From NCBI GenBank assembly GCA_024226535.1, contig JAAELP010000155.1:18428-82427 (forward strand): a stretch of 64,000 bases of DNA, read 5' to 3'. The position numbers and the translations under genes are program-made. Under the pieces are notes generated by a model. The model saw only the letters and a list, made by a program, of their open reading frames with translations. It made no database searches and had not been told where the DNA came from. Shown here in pieces: positions 8,754 to 18,007 of this stretch. This stretch comes from Planctomycetota bacterium (GTDB lineage: Bacteria > Planctomycetota > Phycisphaerae > Phycisphaerales > SM1A02). Every line of letters begins with the position of its first letter. Positions within the stretch are counted from its first letter, which is position 1.

Positions 8754-11700
8754 TCAATCGAATCGGACCACGAGCGGCTCGCCCCGCTGCCCCGCCTCGA
8801 CTGGCCGCAGACCCCCACGAACCTGCCAGCGGTCGCGGTCCGGGCAGCCGACGTGGATCGCGTACGGACCGACGCTTTCGACCGGCGGTCGCCACCGCAT
8901 GCCGGCCAGACGGATCGAGCACTCGGTGCGGCCGGTCGTCTCGTCCACGACCCGGATGACGGCCCGGTCGAGGCCGCGGACCTCCAGCTCCGGCAGGAAG
9001 GCCCGCCGGCCGGTCCCACCGTTGTCCAGTTGGGCCACGGTGCGCGGCCAGCCCCGGTACTGCTCGGCCGCCGGGTCCGACGGATCGACGCCACGCGGCC
9101 ATGCCTCGAAGGTGATCCACCGCGTGTCACGCTCGAGGCGCACGATGCCGTAGCCGGGCATTCGATCGTGGAGCCGGGCCGGGGAGCGGCCGGAGCGCAC
9201 CGGGTTCGCCGCGGCGTAGACCGTCATCAGGTTGCCGAAGCCGTCGCGGTAGTCGCCGGTGTACCGCGGGGCGCCGGGCTCGCGCCGGGCCCCGGGCCGC
9301 GGCGGCTGCCAGCGGCGCGGCCACGTGTTCGCGATCGCCGGCGCGCAGAACGCGAAGCCGGCGTCGCGCCAGTCATCCACGCCGTACTGCACGAGGCTCG
9401 CGAGGTGCTGGTCGCCGGCGAGGTGGATCGCGAACGCGCGGCGGAACGCGCGCACCGCGCGATCGCGCCCGCTCTGCGGCCACCCGTTGGAGTCGGCGTC
9501 GGCGGCGCGCCGATGGTCGTCGGGGTACTCGTCCGGCGGCAGGTAGGGAATCGACGGGATCGCCGCGCCGCTCTCGGCGTCCGCCGGCAACGTCGCCACG
9601 TTGACGAACGGCGTCTGCGAGAGCACGACCTTCATCCAGGTTCCGCCGGACCAGTCATCCGCCCAGCCTTCGAGCATCGCGAGCTGTCGTTCCCCGAGCA
9701 GCACCGCCCCGGGAACGTCGGCATCCGCCGCGGGATCGAAGTCCGGGTTGCGGAACCACCCGTTGACGACCTTGCCCTCCGGCACCGTCACCGACGGCGA
9801 CGACTTGAACTGCCGATCGCCCAGGATCGCGAAGCTCACGCCCGCGTACCGCATCGTCGTCGCGTACACCGTGTACCCCGCGCCGATCGGCTCGGCGTCG
9901 AGGGGGTCGGGGGGATCTGGCAGGTGGCTCGTCTGCGTACGGTGGACCGCGTTCACGAAGCGCGGGCTCATCACGTACCCGCCGGAGTCCTGCGCGGTCA
10001 GGCCGTCAGCGGCGCGGGCCCGACGCCCACCGGCACCCCACAGGTTCCCGTGGTAGACGTCATGATCGTCGGGAATCGTGATCGTCGGGCGATCGCGCGT
10101 GATCGACTCGAACGCCCAGCACCACCGGTACCACTTGTTGAGGTAGTCGAGGATGGCCGCGTCCTCGGGCTTCCGTTGGGCCGGATCGAGATCGCCTTCG
10201 TAGATCTGGTCGCCGCTGAAGAACAGGAGATCCGGATCGTGCACGCGCAGGGCGTCGACGATCTCCGCGTGCGGGAACCAGATCGCCTCGTGGTTCCACC
10301 GGAGTCCGCCCGTGTACGTCTTCTGACCGGTGAAGGAAGCGATGACGAGCGCGCCGGCGTCGACGGGCTCGCGTCGAACGGTTCCGTAGTACTCGTGGCG
10401 ACGTGGCCCGCCCTCGGCCCCGGCGAGGTCATAGACGACCCGGAACCGCGTGTCGCGCGAGCCATCCCAACCGTCGACGCGGAACGGCGCCGTCCAGCTC
10501 TCCGGAATGATGCTCGCGCGGCCGCGTTCGCGCCACGCGCCGCCGGCATCACGCGTCTCCAGGATCGCCGTGGGCGCGTCGCCTTCGCCAAGCGGCCCGA
10601 ACTGTGCCGTCAGCTCGAGCACGCCGTCGGCGAGCGTGTACTGCGTCGCCAGAACCGGCCCCCACGCGCGATCGTCGTGGCGACGCACCTTCCGGCCGTA
10701 GACCGTCCAGCCCTCGAAGAAGTGCGGCCCGAGGTGGGAGACCAGCGCCAGACCGCCGTCGATCTCGTCTTCCGTCAACCCGCGCACGGTCTTGCGGCTC
10801 AGCAGCGCGCCGTCGTCGGCGTCCGTCGCGGAGACCACGAGCATGTAGCCGTCGCCGTCGGGACGGACGAAGAGCCTGAGGTCGATTCCGCCGCGCGGCT
10901 CGGCGCGGCCGTCGCCCAGCGTCGACGCGGGCTCGATCACGGGCACGTCGTCGGCGCCGAGCGGACCGGCGATCGACCACTGGCTGCGTCCCGGCGAGCC
11001 GCGCGTGTTGTCGCGCACGTCGACGCGTCCGAAGGCGTCGGTCACCACGAGCAATCCCCCGTCGGCGGCGGGCCGGTGGTGCACGAGGGCCGTGAGCCGG
11101 TGGTCGATCTCGTCGCTTCCGGCGCCGATGAGGAACCCGGAGAAGCCATCGGGCGTCGCGGCGTCGCCGGCCGAACCGGTGCGCACGCAGACCTCGAAGC
11201 TCGCCCGCGCCGGCGACGTCGTTCGCGTCAGCAGGAATGCCGTGCGTAGCGGGAAGCGCGGCCGGCCTTCGACGCACTCCAGCTTCCCGTCATGGACCCG
11301 CCAATCCTGGAGACGGTTCGCCCAGTACTCCGGACCGATCCAGACCCGCCGCGTGCGCGATCCCCATGCCGAGGCGAAGCTCGTCGCCTCCAGGGCGCCG
11401 TCGTACTTCGGGTTCGGTTCCGTCGGGACCGGAGCGTGCGTGCGGCCCCGCCAGTCGACGATCCGGTCGTGCAGACGCCGCGTCACCTCCGGCCGCACGT
11501 GGACGAGGTTCGTCGTCTCGCCGGGATCGTCGGCGAGGTCGTACAGTTCCAGCCGACCGTCCTCGAAGAACTCCAGCAGCTTGTACCGCCCCTCCCGGAT
11601 CGCGCCGACGGGCGTCGTGCGCCACGGGCTGCCCGACCGCCGACCCGCCTCGAGGTAGCACGGGAAGTGCCAGTAGAGAGGTGGGCGCCGGGGCTGCAAC

Positions 11701-12788
11701 GGGGAGCGCCGCAGCAACGGGGCGAGGCTCACGCCGTCGAGCCGCAGGTTCGCCGGAAGCTGCGCCCCGGCGAGATCGAGGATCGTCGGGAACAGGTCGA
11801 GCCCGATCACGGGCGTATCCACCGTGCGCCCGTCATCGGCCACGCCCGGGGTCGAGATGATCAGCGGAACCCGGATCCCTCCCTCGTACAACTCGCCCTT
11901 CGCGCCGCGCAGTGACCCCATCGAGGCGAAGCGCCCGTGGCCGCCGTTGTCGGACATCAGGATGACCACGGTCCGCTCGTCGAGATCGCGCTCGGCGAGC
12001 GCGTCCACCAGACGCCCGACGTTCCGATCGACGGTCTCCACCATCGCCGCGTACGCGGACCTGCGCCGCGACAGGCTCGGGTCAAGCTGCCGGTACTTCT
12101 CGACGAGGTCCGGCTTGCCCTGCACCGGCGTGTGCACGGCGTAGAACGGCAGGTAGAGGAAGAACGGTCGCGCCCGGTGCTCGTCCATGAACCCGATGGC
12201 CTCGTCGGTGAGCCGATCGGTGAGGCACTCGCCCGCGGGGCCGTCGTCGAGCCACGGGTTGTCGTAGGGGCTGAAGTACGAGCGCGGGTGTCCGATCTGA
12301 CCGGCGGCCCGGCTGCGATCGAAGCCCTGCCCGGACACGTCGTCATCGAGATGCCACTTGCCGAAGCAGCCCGTGACGTACCCCGCCTCCCGGAGCGCCT
12401 CGGCGAGGGTGACGAACGCATCGTCGAGCACGCGCACGTTCGGGATCGGCTCGAGGGCGCGCCGGTTGGCGGGCCCGCGCGCCGAGGCGTTCACCGTGTA
12501 CATGCCGTGACGTGGGGCATACCGGCCGGTCAAGAGCGACGCGCGGGACGGCACGCAGTTGGGCCCGTTGGCGTAGGCATCGGTGAAACGCGCGCCGCGT
12601 CGGGCGAGGTCGTCGATGCGGGGCGTCTCGTGGAGGCGGTTGCCGTAGCAGCCGAGATCCGCCCAGCCCATGTCGTCGACGAGGATCAGGACGACGTTCC
12701 GGGCTTCACCCGCCGCCGAGGCCGGTCGAGCCCAGGCGACCGGGGCACCGGCGAGCAGCACGAGCATCGGGAGGATGCGGAGCAGCAT
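8754..12788 (-). CDS. exported sulfatase / PhoD-like phosphatase fusion
   Basis: One 1344-residue chain carries two hydrolases. After a signal peptide (MLLRILPMLVLLAGAPVAWA) a type I sulfatase runs from about residue 30 to 530: NVVLILVDDMGW, NCVPSRASLLTGR with Cys78 as the formylglycine site (C-x-P-S-R), GCFGKWHL and MSDNGGHG. A middle beta-rich, LamG-like part follows. The C-terminal third is PhoD-like: LLFFSGDQIYEG near residue 855, IPDDHDVYHGN near 906 and HLAGDQHLAS near 1120, the metallophosphoesterase ligands. Either activity depends on export, and the sulfatase also needs a formylglycine-generating enzyme not seen here. ATG 12788 is chosen for the signal peptide and for a TATCGT element 7 bases upstream. 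Confidence 0.85.
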   Translation of the reverse strand: MLLRILPMLVLLAGAPVAWARPASAAGEARNVVLILVDDMGWADLGCYGNRLHETPRIDDLARRGARFTDAYANGPNCVPSRASLLTGRYAPRHGMYTVNASARGPANRRALEPIPNVRVLDDAFVTLAEALREAGYVTGCFGKWHLDDDVSGQGFDRSRAAGQIGHPRSYFSPYDNPWLDDGPAGECLTDRLTDEAIGFMDEHRARPFFLYLPFYAVHTPVQGKPDLVEKYRQLDPSLSRRRSAYAAMVETVDRNVGRLVDALAERDLDERTVVILMSDNGGHGRFASMGSLRGAKGELYEGGIRVPLIISTPGVADDGRTVDTPVIGLDLFPTILDLAGAQLPANLRLDGVSLAPLLRRSPLQPRRPPLYWHFPCYLEAGRRSGSPWRTTPVGAIREGRYKLLEFFEDGRLELYDLADDPGETTNLVHVRPEVTRRLHDRIVDWRGRTHAPVPTEPNPKYDGALEATSFASAWGSRTRRVWIGPEYWANRLQDWRVHDGKLECVEGRPRFPLRTAFLLTRTTSPARASFEVCVRTGSAGDAATPDGFSGFLIGAGSDEIDHRLTALVHHRPAADGGLLVVTDAFGRVDVRDNTRGSPGRSQWSIAGPLGADDVPVIEPASTLGDGRAEPRGGIDLRLFVRPDGDGYMLVVSATDADDGALLSRKTVRGLTEDEIDGGLALVSHLGPHFFEGWTVYGRKVRRHDDRAWGPVLATQYTLADGVLELTAQFGPLGEGDAPTAILETRDAGGAWRERGRASIIPESWTAPFRVDGWDGSRDTRFRVVYDLAGAEGGPRRHEYYGTVRREPVDAGALVIASFTGQKTYTGGLRWNHEAIWFPHAEIVDALRVHDPDLLFFSGDQIYEGDLDPAQRKPEDAAILDYLNKWYRWCWAFESITRDRPTITIPDDHDVYHGNLWGAGGRRARAADGLTAQDSGGYVMSPRFVNAVHRTQTSHLPDPPDPLDAEPIGAGYTVYATTMRYAGVSFAILGDRQFKSSPSVTVPEGKVVNGWFRNPDFDPAADADVPGAVLLGERQLAMLEGWADDWSGGTWMKVVLSQTPFVNVATLPADAESGAAIPSIPYLPPDEYPDDHRRAADADSNGWPQSGRDRAVRAFRRAFAIHLAGDQHLASLVQYGVDDWRDAGFAFCAPAIANTWPRRWQPPRPGARREPGAPRYTGDYRDGFGNLMTVYAAANPVRSGRSPARLHDRMPGYGIVRLERDTRWITFEAWPRGVDPSDPAAEQYRGWPRTVAQLDNGGTGRRAFLPELEVRGLDRAVIRVVDETTGRTECSIRLAGMRWRPPVESVGPYAIHVGCPDRDRWQVRGGLRPVEAGQRGEPLVVRFD

Positions 12789-12795
12789 AGCGGCC

Positions 12796-12801
12796 ACGAT
12801 A
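12796..12801 (-). promoter_or_regulatory. candidate -10 element (TATCGT), leaderless start
   Basis: TATCGT on the minus strand is separated by 7 bases from ATG 12788 of the sulfatase/PhoD gene. No clear ribosome site precedes that ATG, consistent with transcription starting at or near the start codon. There is no obvious -35. Confidence 0.45.
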
Positions 12802-12880
12802 ACCCGTTCCCGGACCCGATCTCCACCTTCTGAGTGCGGACCCCTCATCCGAATGCCGATACCGGGGGCAGGGTCCCCCC

Positions 12881-14593
12881 ATGCCACACTCCGCAGCCCC
12901 ACGATCCGCGGTGCCTGCCCCGCATACCGGCCGCAACGTCGGCACGATTCTCATCGTCGACACCGACGGATCGGCGCGCGGTGCGTGCCGCGCGATCCTC
13001 GAGGAATCCGATTACGAGGTCCGGGACGCGATGACCCTGACCGACGCCCTCGCGGTGCTCGAACACGACGCGCCCGACACGATCCTGCTCGACGCCGACT
13101 CGGCGGGAGCGACGACCTGGCGCGTGGCCGCGCAGCGCCTCAAGCTCGCCACCCACGGAGCCGAGCCGCGCATCGTCCTGGTCCTCGACGCGAAGGCAAC
13201 CAACACCGTGCCCTCCGTCGCCGACGCCTGGATCGACGAGTGGCTCGTGAAGCCCGTCCGCGCCCACGATCTCCTGTTGCGGGTGAGCGGCGCCGCGGGC
13301 ATGCAGGATCGCCTGACGCTGCGCAACCTCCGCGGCGACCAGACCCGCATGTGGAACGTGCTCCTGGATTTCTCGCGCAGCATGAGCCGCGTGCTGGACC
13401 TCGACACCATCCTCGACCAGATCGTGCGAACCGCGGCGGAGATGTCCGGCAGCCGACGCGTGTCGATCATGCTCCCCGACGACACGGGGCGTTTCCTCAC
13501 GATCGCCAAGTCCCTCGGCATCGACACGGAGATGCGCCAGCGCGTCCGAGTGCCGGTGGGCAAGGGAATCGCCGGCGAGGTCTTCTCCTCCGGCGTCCGG
13601 CGCACCGTGCTCACGACCGGCCCGATCCCGGATCAGCCCTACGAGAGCGAAGCGTTCGTGAGCATGCCGATCATCGCCTCGCTGAACACGGCGCACGACT
13701 GCGTCGGCGTTCTCAACATCACCCACCGCTTCGGCGATCGCCCCTTCGAGGACTGGGAGCTGGAGTTCATCGATCTGCTCGGCAGCATCGCCGGCTCGGT
13801 CATCGACGATTCGCTCTGGCGCCAGACGCGCGAGAGCCTGCTGAAGATGGAGCGCGACCTTCTCGTGGCACGGCGCATTCAGCAGAGCACCTTCCCCTTC
13901 GCGCTTCCCGAACTGGACGGCTTCCAGGTCGACGCGTGGAGCCAGCCCGCCGACGAGACCGCCGGCGACACCTACGACATCATCCCGCTCACCGCGCCCG
14001 GATCCGAGAAGCCGGATCGCGTCGTGCTCCTGCTCGCCGACGCGACGGGGCACGGCATCGGCCCGGCCCTGTCCGTGACGCAGGTGCGCGCGATGCTGCG
14101 GATGGGCGTCAGGCAGGACGACGACCTGCTTCGGATCGCCCGGCACATGAACGAGCAGCTTCACGCCGACCTCCCCGGCGGCCGCTTCATCACGGCGTGG
14201 CTCGGCGCGCTGGACGTGCCGGGGCGGACGCTCTCGTGCGTCAGCGCGGGGCAGGGCCCGATCCTCCGCTATGACGCCGAACGCGATCTCGTCGAGCGTC
14301 TCGACGCCGACACGATTCCGCTCGGCATCATGCCGACGCTGGACCTGGAGTCCGGCGTCCGGTTCCCGATGAACCCCGGCGACATCGTGGCCGTGCTCTC
14401 CGACGGAATCTTCGAAACCACCAGCGCCACCGGGGAGCTCTTCGGCACCGACCGGGTCGTCGAGATCATCCTGGCGACGCGCGCCGAGTCCCCGGGCCGG
14501 ATCGTCGAGGCGCTCCGCGACGGGATCACGAGGTTCGCGCCGGGTCTCCGCGCCGCCGACGACCGGACCGCGATCGTGGTCAAGGCGGTGTGA
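12881..14593 (+). CDS. response regulator with GAF and PP2C (RsbU/SpoIIE-like) phosphatase domains
   Basis: A 570-residue cytoplasmic signalling protein. Residues about 20-140 form a receiver (TILIVDTDGS acidic pair, TILLDAD phospho-acceptor, LVKPV Lys). Residues about 165-320 form a GAF domain (SRSMSRVLDLDTILDQIV, KGIAGEVF, GVLNI). The rest is a PP2C-family serine phosphatase (ARRIQQSTFP, LLLADATGHGIGPALS, CVSAGQGPILRY, VAVLSDGIFETT). Such proteins usually dephosphorylate an anti-sigma-factor antagonist in a partner switch; no partner gene is next to it. ATG 12881 has GGCAGGG 7 bases upstream. It diverges from the sulfatase/PhoD gene and converges on the ParB-like gene. Confidence 0.9.
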   Translation: MPHSAAPRSAVPAPHTGRNVGTILIVDTDGSARGACRAILEESDYEVRDAMTLTDALAVLEHDAPDTILLDADSAGATTWRVAAQRLKLATHGAEPRIVLVLDAKATNTVPSVADAWIDEWLVKPVRAHDLLLRVSGAAGMQDRLTLRNLRGDQTRMWNVLLDFSRSMSRVLDLDTILDQIVRTAAEMSGSRRVSIMLPDDTGRFLTIAKSLGIDTEMRQRVRVPVGKGIAGEVFSSGVRRTVLTTGPIPDQPYESEAFVSMPIIASLNTAHDCVGVLNITHRFGDRPFEDWELEFIDLLGSIAGSVIDDSLWRQTRESLLKMERDLLVARRIQQSTFPFALPELDGFQVDAWSQPADETAGDTYDIIPLTAPGSEKPDRVVLLLADATGHGIGPALSVTQVRAMLRMGVRQDDDLLRIARHMNEQLHADLPGGRFITAWLGALDVPGRTLSCVSAGQGPILRYDAERDLVERLDADTIPLGIMPTLDLESGVRFPMNPGDIVAVLSDGIFETTSATGELFGTDRVVEIILATRAESPGRIVEALRDGITRFAPGLRAADDRTAIVVKAV

Positions 14594-14623
14594 GCGAACG
14601 GGCAAGGACGCTCGCCCTCACCT

Positions 14624-14662
14624 GCCTCGCTGCGCGAGGCTGTCCTCTCCCGGAGGGAGAGG
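14624..14662. terminator. two hairpins between convergent genes, probable bidirectional terminator
   Basis: Two adjacent perfect stems lie in the 93 bases between convergent stops: GCCTCGC/GCGAGGC at 14624-14640 and CCTCTCCC/GGGAGAGG at 14644-14662. No T-run follows either one, so the termination role is inferred from position. The second stem resembles the terminator stem at 5877-5900. Confidence 0.55.
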
Positions 14663-14686
14663 GGTCTCCCACCTCTCCCCGCCGCG

Positions 14687-15730
14687 CTACTCGTCATCCG
14701 GCGCGATCGCCGCGACCAGCGCCAGGTCGCCCTGGCGGACGGATGCTACGTCGAAGTTGCGGGCCGCGGATGCCATGCGGGTCAGGGCGGCGCCGATCGC
14801 CATCGCGGGTTTCGTCTCGCCCTTCTTCGCGCGGTGGAACCGCACCGGGTTGATCCGGGCCACGACATACGTGCGCAGGTACGGCGACTTGAAGCCGCGC
14901 GTGCGCAGGGCCTCGATGATCTCCTTGACCTGGGCGTCGATCTCCTCGATCCGCGCCGCGTAGCCCTCACGTTGCCGAATGCTCTGGCCCAGCGTCTTGT
15001 CCACGAAACGGTCCACCTTCTTGAGCAGCGGGCTGTACGCCCCGCCCGCGAAGCGCTTGTTCTGCTCGTAGACGATGCCCAGCGTGAGCAGTTCCGGCGC
15101 CTCGAACTGCTCGGCGTAGGCCGTCTCCTTCGCCCGCGGCTTCCGATCGACGAGGCCGCGCGCCATGCGGATCACCTCGAGGCTGCGGTCCTTCAGGTTG
15201 TGCGCTTTCTCAGTGTTCAACGCGAGGATGCGAAACGCGAGGTCCTCGTCCGGCGAGACGAGCGCGGTGACCTGGCGCAGCCCGAGCACCTTTGCCGCCG
15301 CGAGCCGGTGCCGTCCGTTCGGTGTCCACAGACGACCGTCGTCACCGCGCACCACGATGAGCGGATCGAGGAAGGAGCCGCTCTGCTCGATCTTCTCCGC
15401 GAGCCGCTTGGTGTGTGTCGGCGAGAGGTCGCGCTGGAACGGCGTCGGCTCCACCGACGCCAGCGGAAGCGAGGCGATCAGCATCGGGCGACCCGAGAGC
15501 GGTTCACGGTACGCGCCGATCGCCGCGCCGCCCGCCGCCTCGACCTGCCGCACCAGCGGCGCGACTTCCCGCGCCCCGAGCGTGAGCACGATCTCCGCCC
15601 CGGAGAGTCCCCTCTTCTCCTTGCTTGGCGTCAGACGCTTGCGCGAGCTCGACGGCTTCTTGCGCGCGGATTTCTTCGCGGTCTTCTTCTTCGTGACCTT
15701 CTTCTTCGTCGCCGTCTTGCGTGCCGCCAT
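14687..15730 (-). CDS. ParB/Srx-like domain protein with histone-H1-like lysine tail
   Basis: A 347-residue protein. Its first 35 residues are a Lys/Ala/Thr-rich tail (ATKKKVTKKKTAKKSARKK) like histone H1 C-termini. A ParB-type domain follows: LPLASVEPTPFQRDLSPTHTKRLAEKI, then PLIVVRGDDGRLWTPNGRHRLAAAKVLG, the ParB box containing GRHR. The C-terminal half is helical and ends in acidic residues. It lacks a ParA partner and a clear segregation context, so it is more likely a chromosomal DNA- or nucleotide-binding regulator than a partition protein. It starts 9 bases after the kinase stop on the same strand, so it may close the sigma-kinase operon. Confidence 0.72.
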   Translation of the reverse strand: MAARKTATKKKVTKKKTAKKSARKKPSSSRKRLTPSKEKRGLSGAEIVLTLGAREVAPLVRQVEAAGGAAIGAYREPLSGRPMLIASLPLASVEPTPFQRDLSPTHTKRLAEKIEQSGSFLDPLIVVRGDDGRLWTPNGRHRLAAAKVLGLRQVTALVSPDEDLAFRILALNTEKAHNLKDRSLEVIRMARGLVDRKPRAKETAYAEQFEAPELLTLGIVYEQNKRFAGGAYSPLLKKVDRFVDKTLGQSIRQREGYAARIEEIDAQVKEIIEALRTRGFKSPYLRTYVVARINPVRFHRAKKGETKPAMAIGAALTRMASAARNFDVASVRQGDLALVAAIAPDDE

Positions 15731-15739
15731 GCGTGGAGT

Positions 15740-18007
15740 CTACCGCGACGCGCCCGGGGGCGTCTTCGCGCGTCGCGTGGCGGCGGCCTCCTCGACGCGG
15801 CCCCACTCGTCGTAGAGACCCGCGAGACGGTCGCGAACCTCCACCGTTCGCTCGTCGTCGGCGCCGACGGCGGGCGCCAGCGCGGCCCAGCTCTCCCGCA
15901 ACAGCGTCTCGACGGCCGCCCGGCGGTCGGCGGCGGCGAGGGCGTCCACGTACGTGTGCATCGACACGTCCCAGTCGGGGGAGCTGACGGGACGGGCGTC
16001 ACGCACGGAATCCCACCCCGCCGCCGCGTACCCCACCGCCTCGTCGACCTTGCCCTGCTTCAGCAGGTTGATCGCAAGCTCGGTGTGCGTGGCGGGGAAG
16101 ATCGGGTGGCGTGGTGAGATCGTCTCCTGCACGATCCGCTGGGCCTCGCGGAGCGGAGGCTCGGCCCCGGCGATGTCCCCGCGCCGTTGACGCAGACGCC
16201 CGAGCTGGCGGAGGCTCGAGACGACCTGGAGGCCGCTGGGCCCGTACGCCTGCTTCCGCCGCGCGATGACTTCCCCGACGATCGGGTCCGCCTCCTCGTA
16301 CCGCTCCTGCTCGATCAGGATCGTGGCGAAGTTGGCAAGCACCGGGATCTGCGCGACGGGTGTGATGTCCGGTCGCCCGCGCAGGACGGCCACCGCCTCG
16401 CTCAGCGCCTCTTCGGCAGCGGCGACCTCGCCGCGATGACGGAGCGTCATCCCGAGGTTGTTCAGGGCCATCACGAGGTCCGCGCTGCGCGGGTCGAGGG
16501 CGCGGTAGAGATCCGCGGCGCGCCGAAGCTGCGTCTCGGCGGACTCGAAACGACGCAGCGAGAGGTACGTCTCGCCGATCGCGCTCCGCACCGCCGCCTC
16601 GACGTCCGGCAGCGGCTCTCCCTCCGTGTCGAGCCGGTCGATCATGCCGTCCAGCATGTCGATGACCGTCGCGTCGGCCCCCTGCACATGGGGATCGGAT
16701 GACGAGAGCATGGTGCGCAGGTGCTGGATGACGCGCTCGGCGGTCTGCCGCTGCCGCGCCTCCGCCGCCGCCGCGCTGCGGGTCTCCAGCGCGAACATCG
16801 TGCTCGCGGCGGTGGCCACGAGCATCGCCGCGAACGCGATCGCGCCGGCGGCGACGGCCACGCGGTGTCGCCGGGCGAACAGGCGCGTCTGGTAGACGAT
16901 GCTCGGCGGTCGCGCGACCACGGGCTGGTGATCGAGGAAGCGCCGAAGATCGGCGGCCAGCGCCGACGCCGACGAGTATCGCCGCCCCGGCTCCTTCTCC
17001 AGCGCGCGGGCGGTGATCGCGTCGAGATCGGGATCGCACCCGGGCACGACGCGGGCCAGGCGCCCCGGCATCTTGTTGCGGATCACGTCGACCGCCTGGT
17101 GGAGCGAGAGCCCGGCCACCTCCAGCGGCAGGCGATCGGCGAGCATCTCGAAGAGCACCACGCCGAGGGCGTAGACATCGGCCCGGGGGCCGACCGCTTC
17201 CGGGTCGGCGCCACATTGCTCGGGGCTCATGTACGGCAGCGTTCCGATGATGTCGCCGACGCTCGTCTGCATCGTCATGTCGGCCGTCTCCCCGCGCCCG
17301 AGCACGCGGGCGACGCCGAAGTCGATCACCTTTACGTGCCCCGCCGCGTCCACGAGGATGTTGGGCGGCTTGAGGTCACGGTGAACGACGCCGCGGTCAT
17401 GCCCGTGCTGCACCGCTCGGCACGCCTCGATGAGCAGCTCGACGCGCTCCGGTACGCAGAGCATCGCCTCGTTGGCGTACGCCACGATCGTCCGCCCGTC
17501 GCGGACGAGCTCCATCGCGATATACGGCATGCGCCAGACGCCGTCGGCGTGCACGCCGGCCTCGTAGACGTGGGCGATGCCCGGGTGGTGAAGCTGGGCC
17601 AGCACCTCCGACTCTCGCTCGAAGCGCTGGGCGAGCGCCGAAGTGCCGGCGTCGGCGCGCAGGAGCTTGAGGGCGACGGTCCGGTGCGGTTGCTCCTGGA
17701 CCGCCTCGTACACCGTCCCCGCCCCGCCGGAAGCGATCCGGCGCTTGATGCGGTACTGCCCGACGCGCTGCGGGGAAGGGTCGTCCGGCGCGGCGCCGAC
17801 CTCCTGCTCCTCGGCCCACGCGATGATCGGGGGCCGCTCCATGAACGTCGACGCCTCCGGCGCGAGGCGGAGCAGCGCGGCGGCGCGCACGCGCACCGTC
17901 TCGTCATCGGGGCAGGCGCTCTGGAGAAAGGCCCTGCGCTCGGAGGGGTCGCGCTCCAGGGCGTCGGCGACGAGTATCTTGACCCGCTCGAACTGCTCAG
18001 GTTCCAT
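15740..18007 (-). CDS. membrane serine/threonine kinase with TPR C-terminus
   Basis: A 755-residue Hanks-type kinase. Residues about 85-345 show the catalytic core: RRIASGGAGTVYEA glycine loop, VALKLLRAD with the ATP Lys, VVHRDLKPPNILV catalytic loop, VKVIDFGVARV (DFG) and LPYMSPEQ. One transmembrane helix (AAGAIAFAAMLVATAASTMFAL) follows near residue 375, then a C-terminal half with TPR-like repeats (AVRSAIGETYLSLRRFESAE, ALNNLGMTLRHRGEVAAAE), probably extracytoplasmic. The ATG at 18007 lies 11 bases inside the upstream sigma-factor gene; a GTG at 18016 is an alternative. Pairing of an ECF sigma gene with such a kinase is common in planctomycetes, where phosphorylation is thought to control the sigma factor. 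Confidence 0.9.
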   Translation of the reverse strand: MEPEQFERVKILVADALERDPSERRAFLQSACPDDETVRVRAAALLRLAPEASTFMERPPIIAWAEEQEVGAAPDDPSPQRVGQYRIKRRIASGGAGTVYEAVQEQPHRTVALKLLRADAGTSALAQRFERESEVLAQLHHPGIAHVYEAGVHADGVWRMPYIAMELVRDGRTIVAYANEAMLCVPERVELLIEACRAVQHGHDRGVVHRDLKPPNILVDAAGHVKVIDFGVARVLGRGETADMTMQTSVGDIIGTLPYMSPEQCGADPEAVGPRADVYALGVVLFEMLADRLPLEVAGLSLHQAVDVIRNKMPGRLARVVPGCDPDLDAITARALEKEPGRRYSSASALAADLRRFLDHQPVVARPPSIVYQTRLFARRHRVAVAAGAIAFAAMLVATAASTMFALETRSAAAAEARQRQTAERVIQHLRTMLSSSDPHVQGADATVIDMLDGMIDRLDTEGEPLPDVEAAVRSAIGETYLSLRRFESAETQLRRAADLYRALDPRSADLVMALNNLGMTLRHRGEVAAAEEALSEAVAVLRGRPDITPVAQIPVLANFATILIEQERYEEADPIVGEVIARRKQAYGPSGLQVVSSLRQLGRLRQRRGDIAGAEPPLREAQRIVQETISPRHPIFPATHTELAINLLKQGKVDEAVGYAAAGWDSVRDARPVSSPDWDVSMHTYVDALAAADRRAAVETLLRESWAALAPAVGADDERTVEVRDRLAGLYDEWGRVEEAAATRRAKTPPGASR

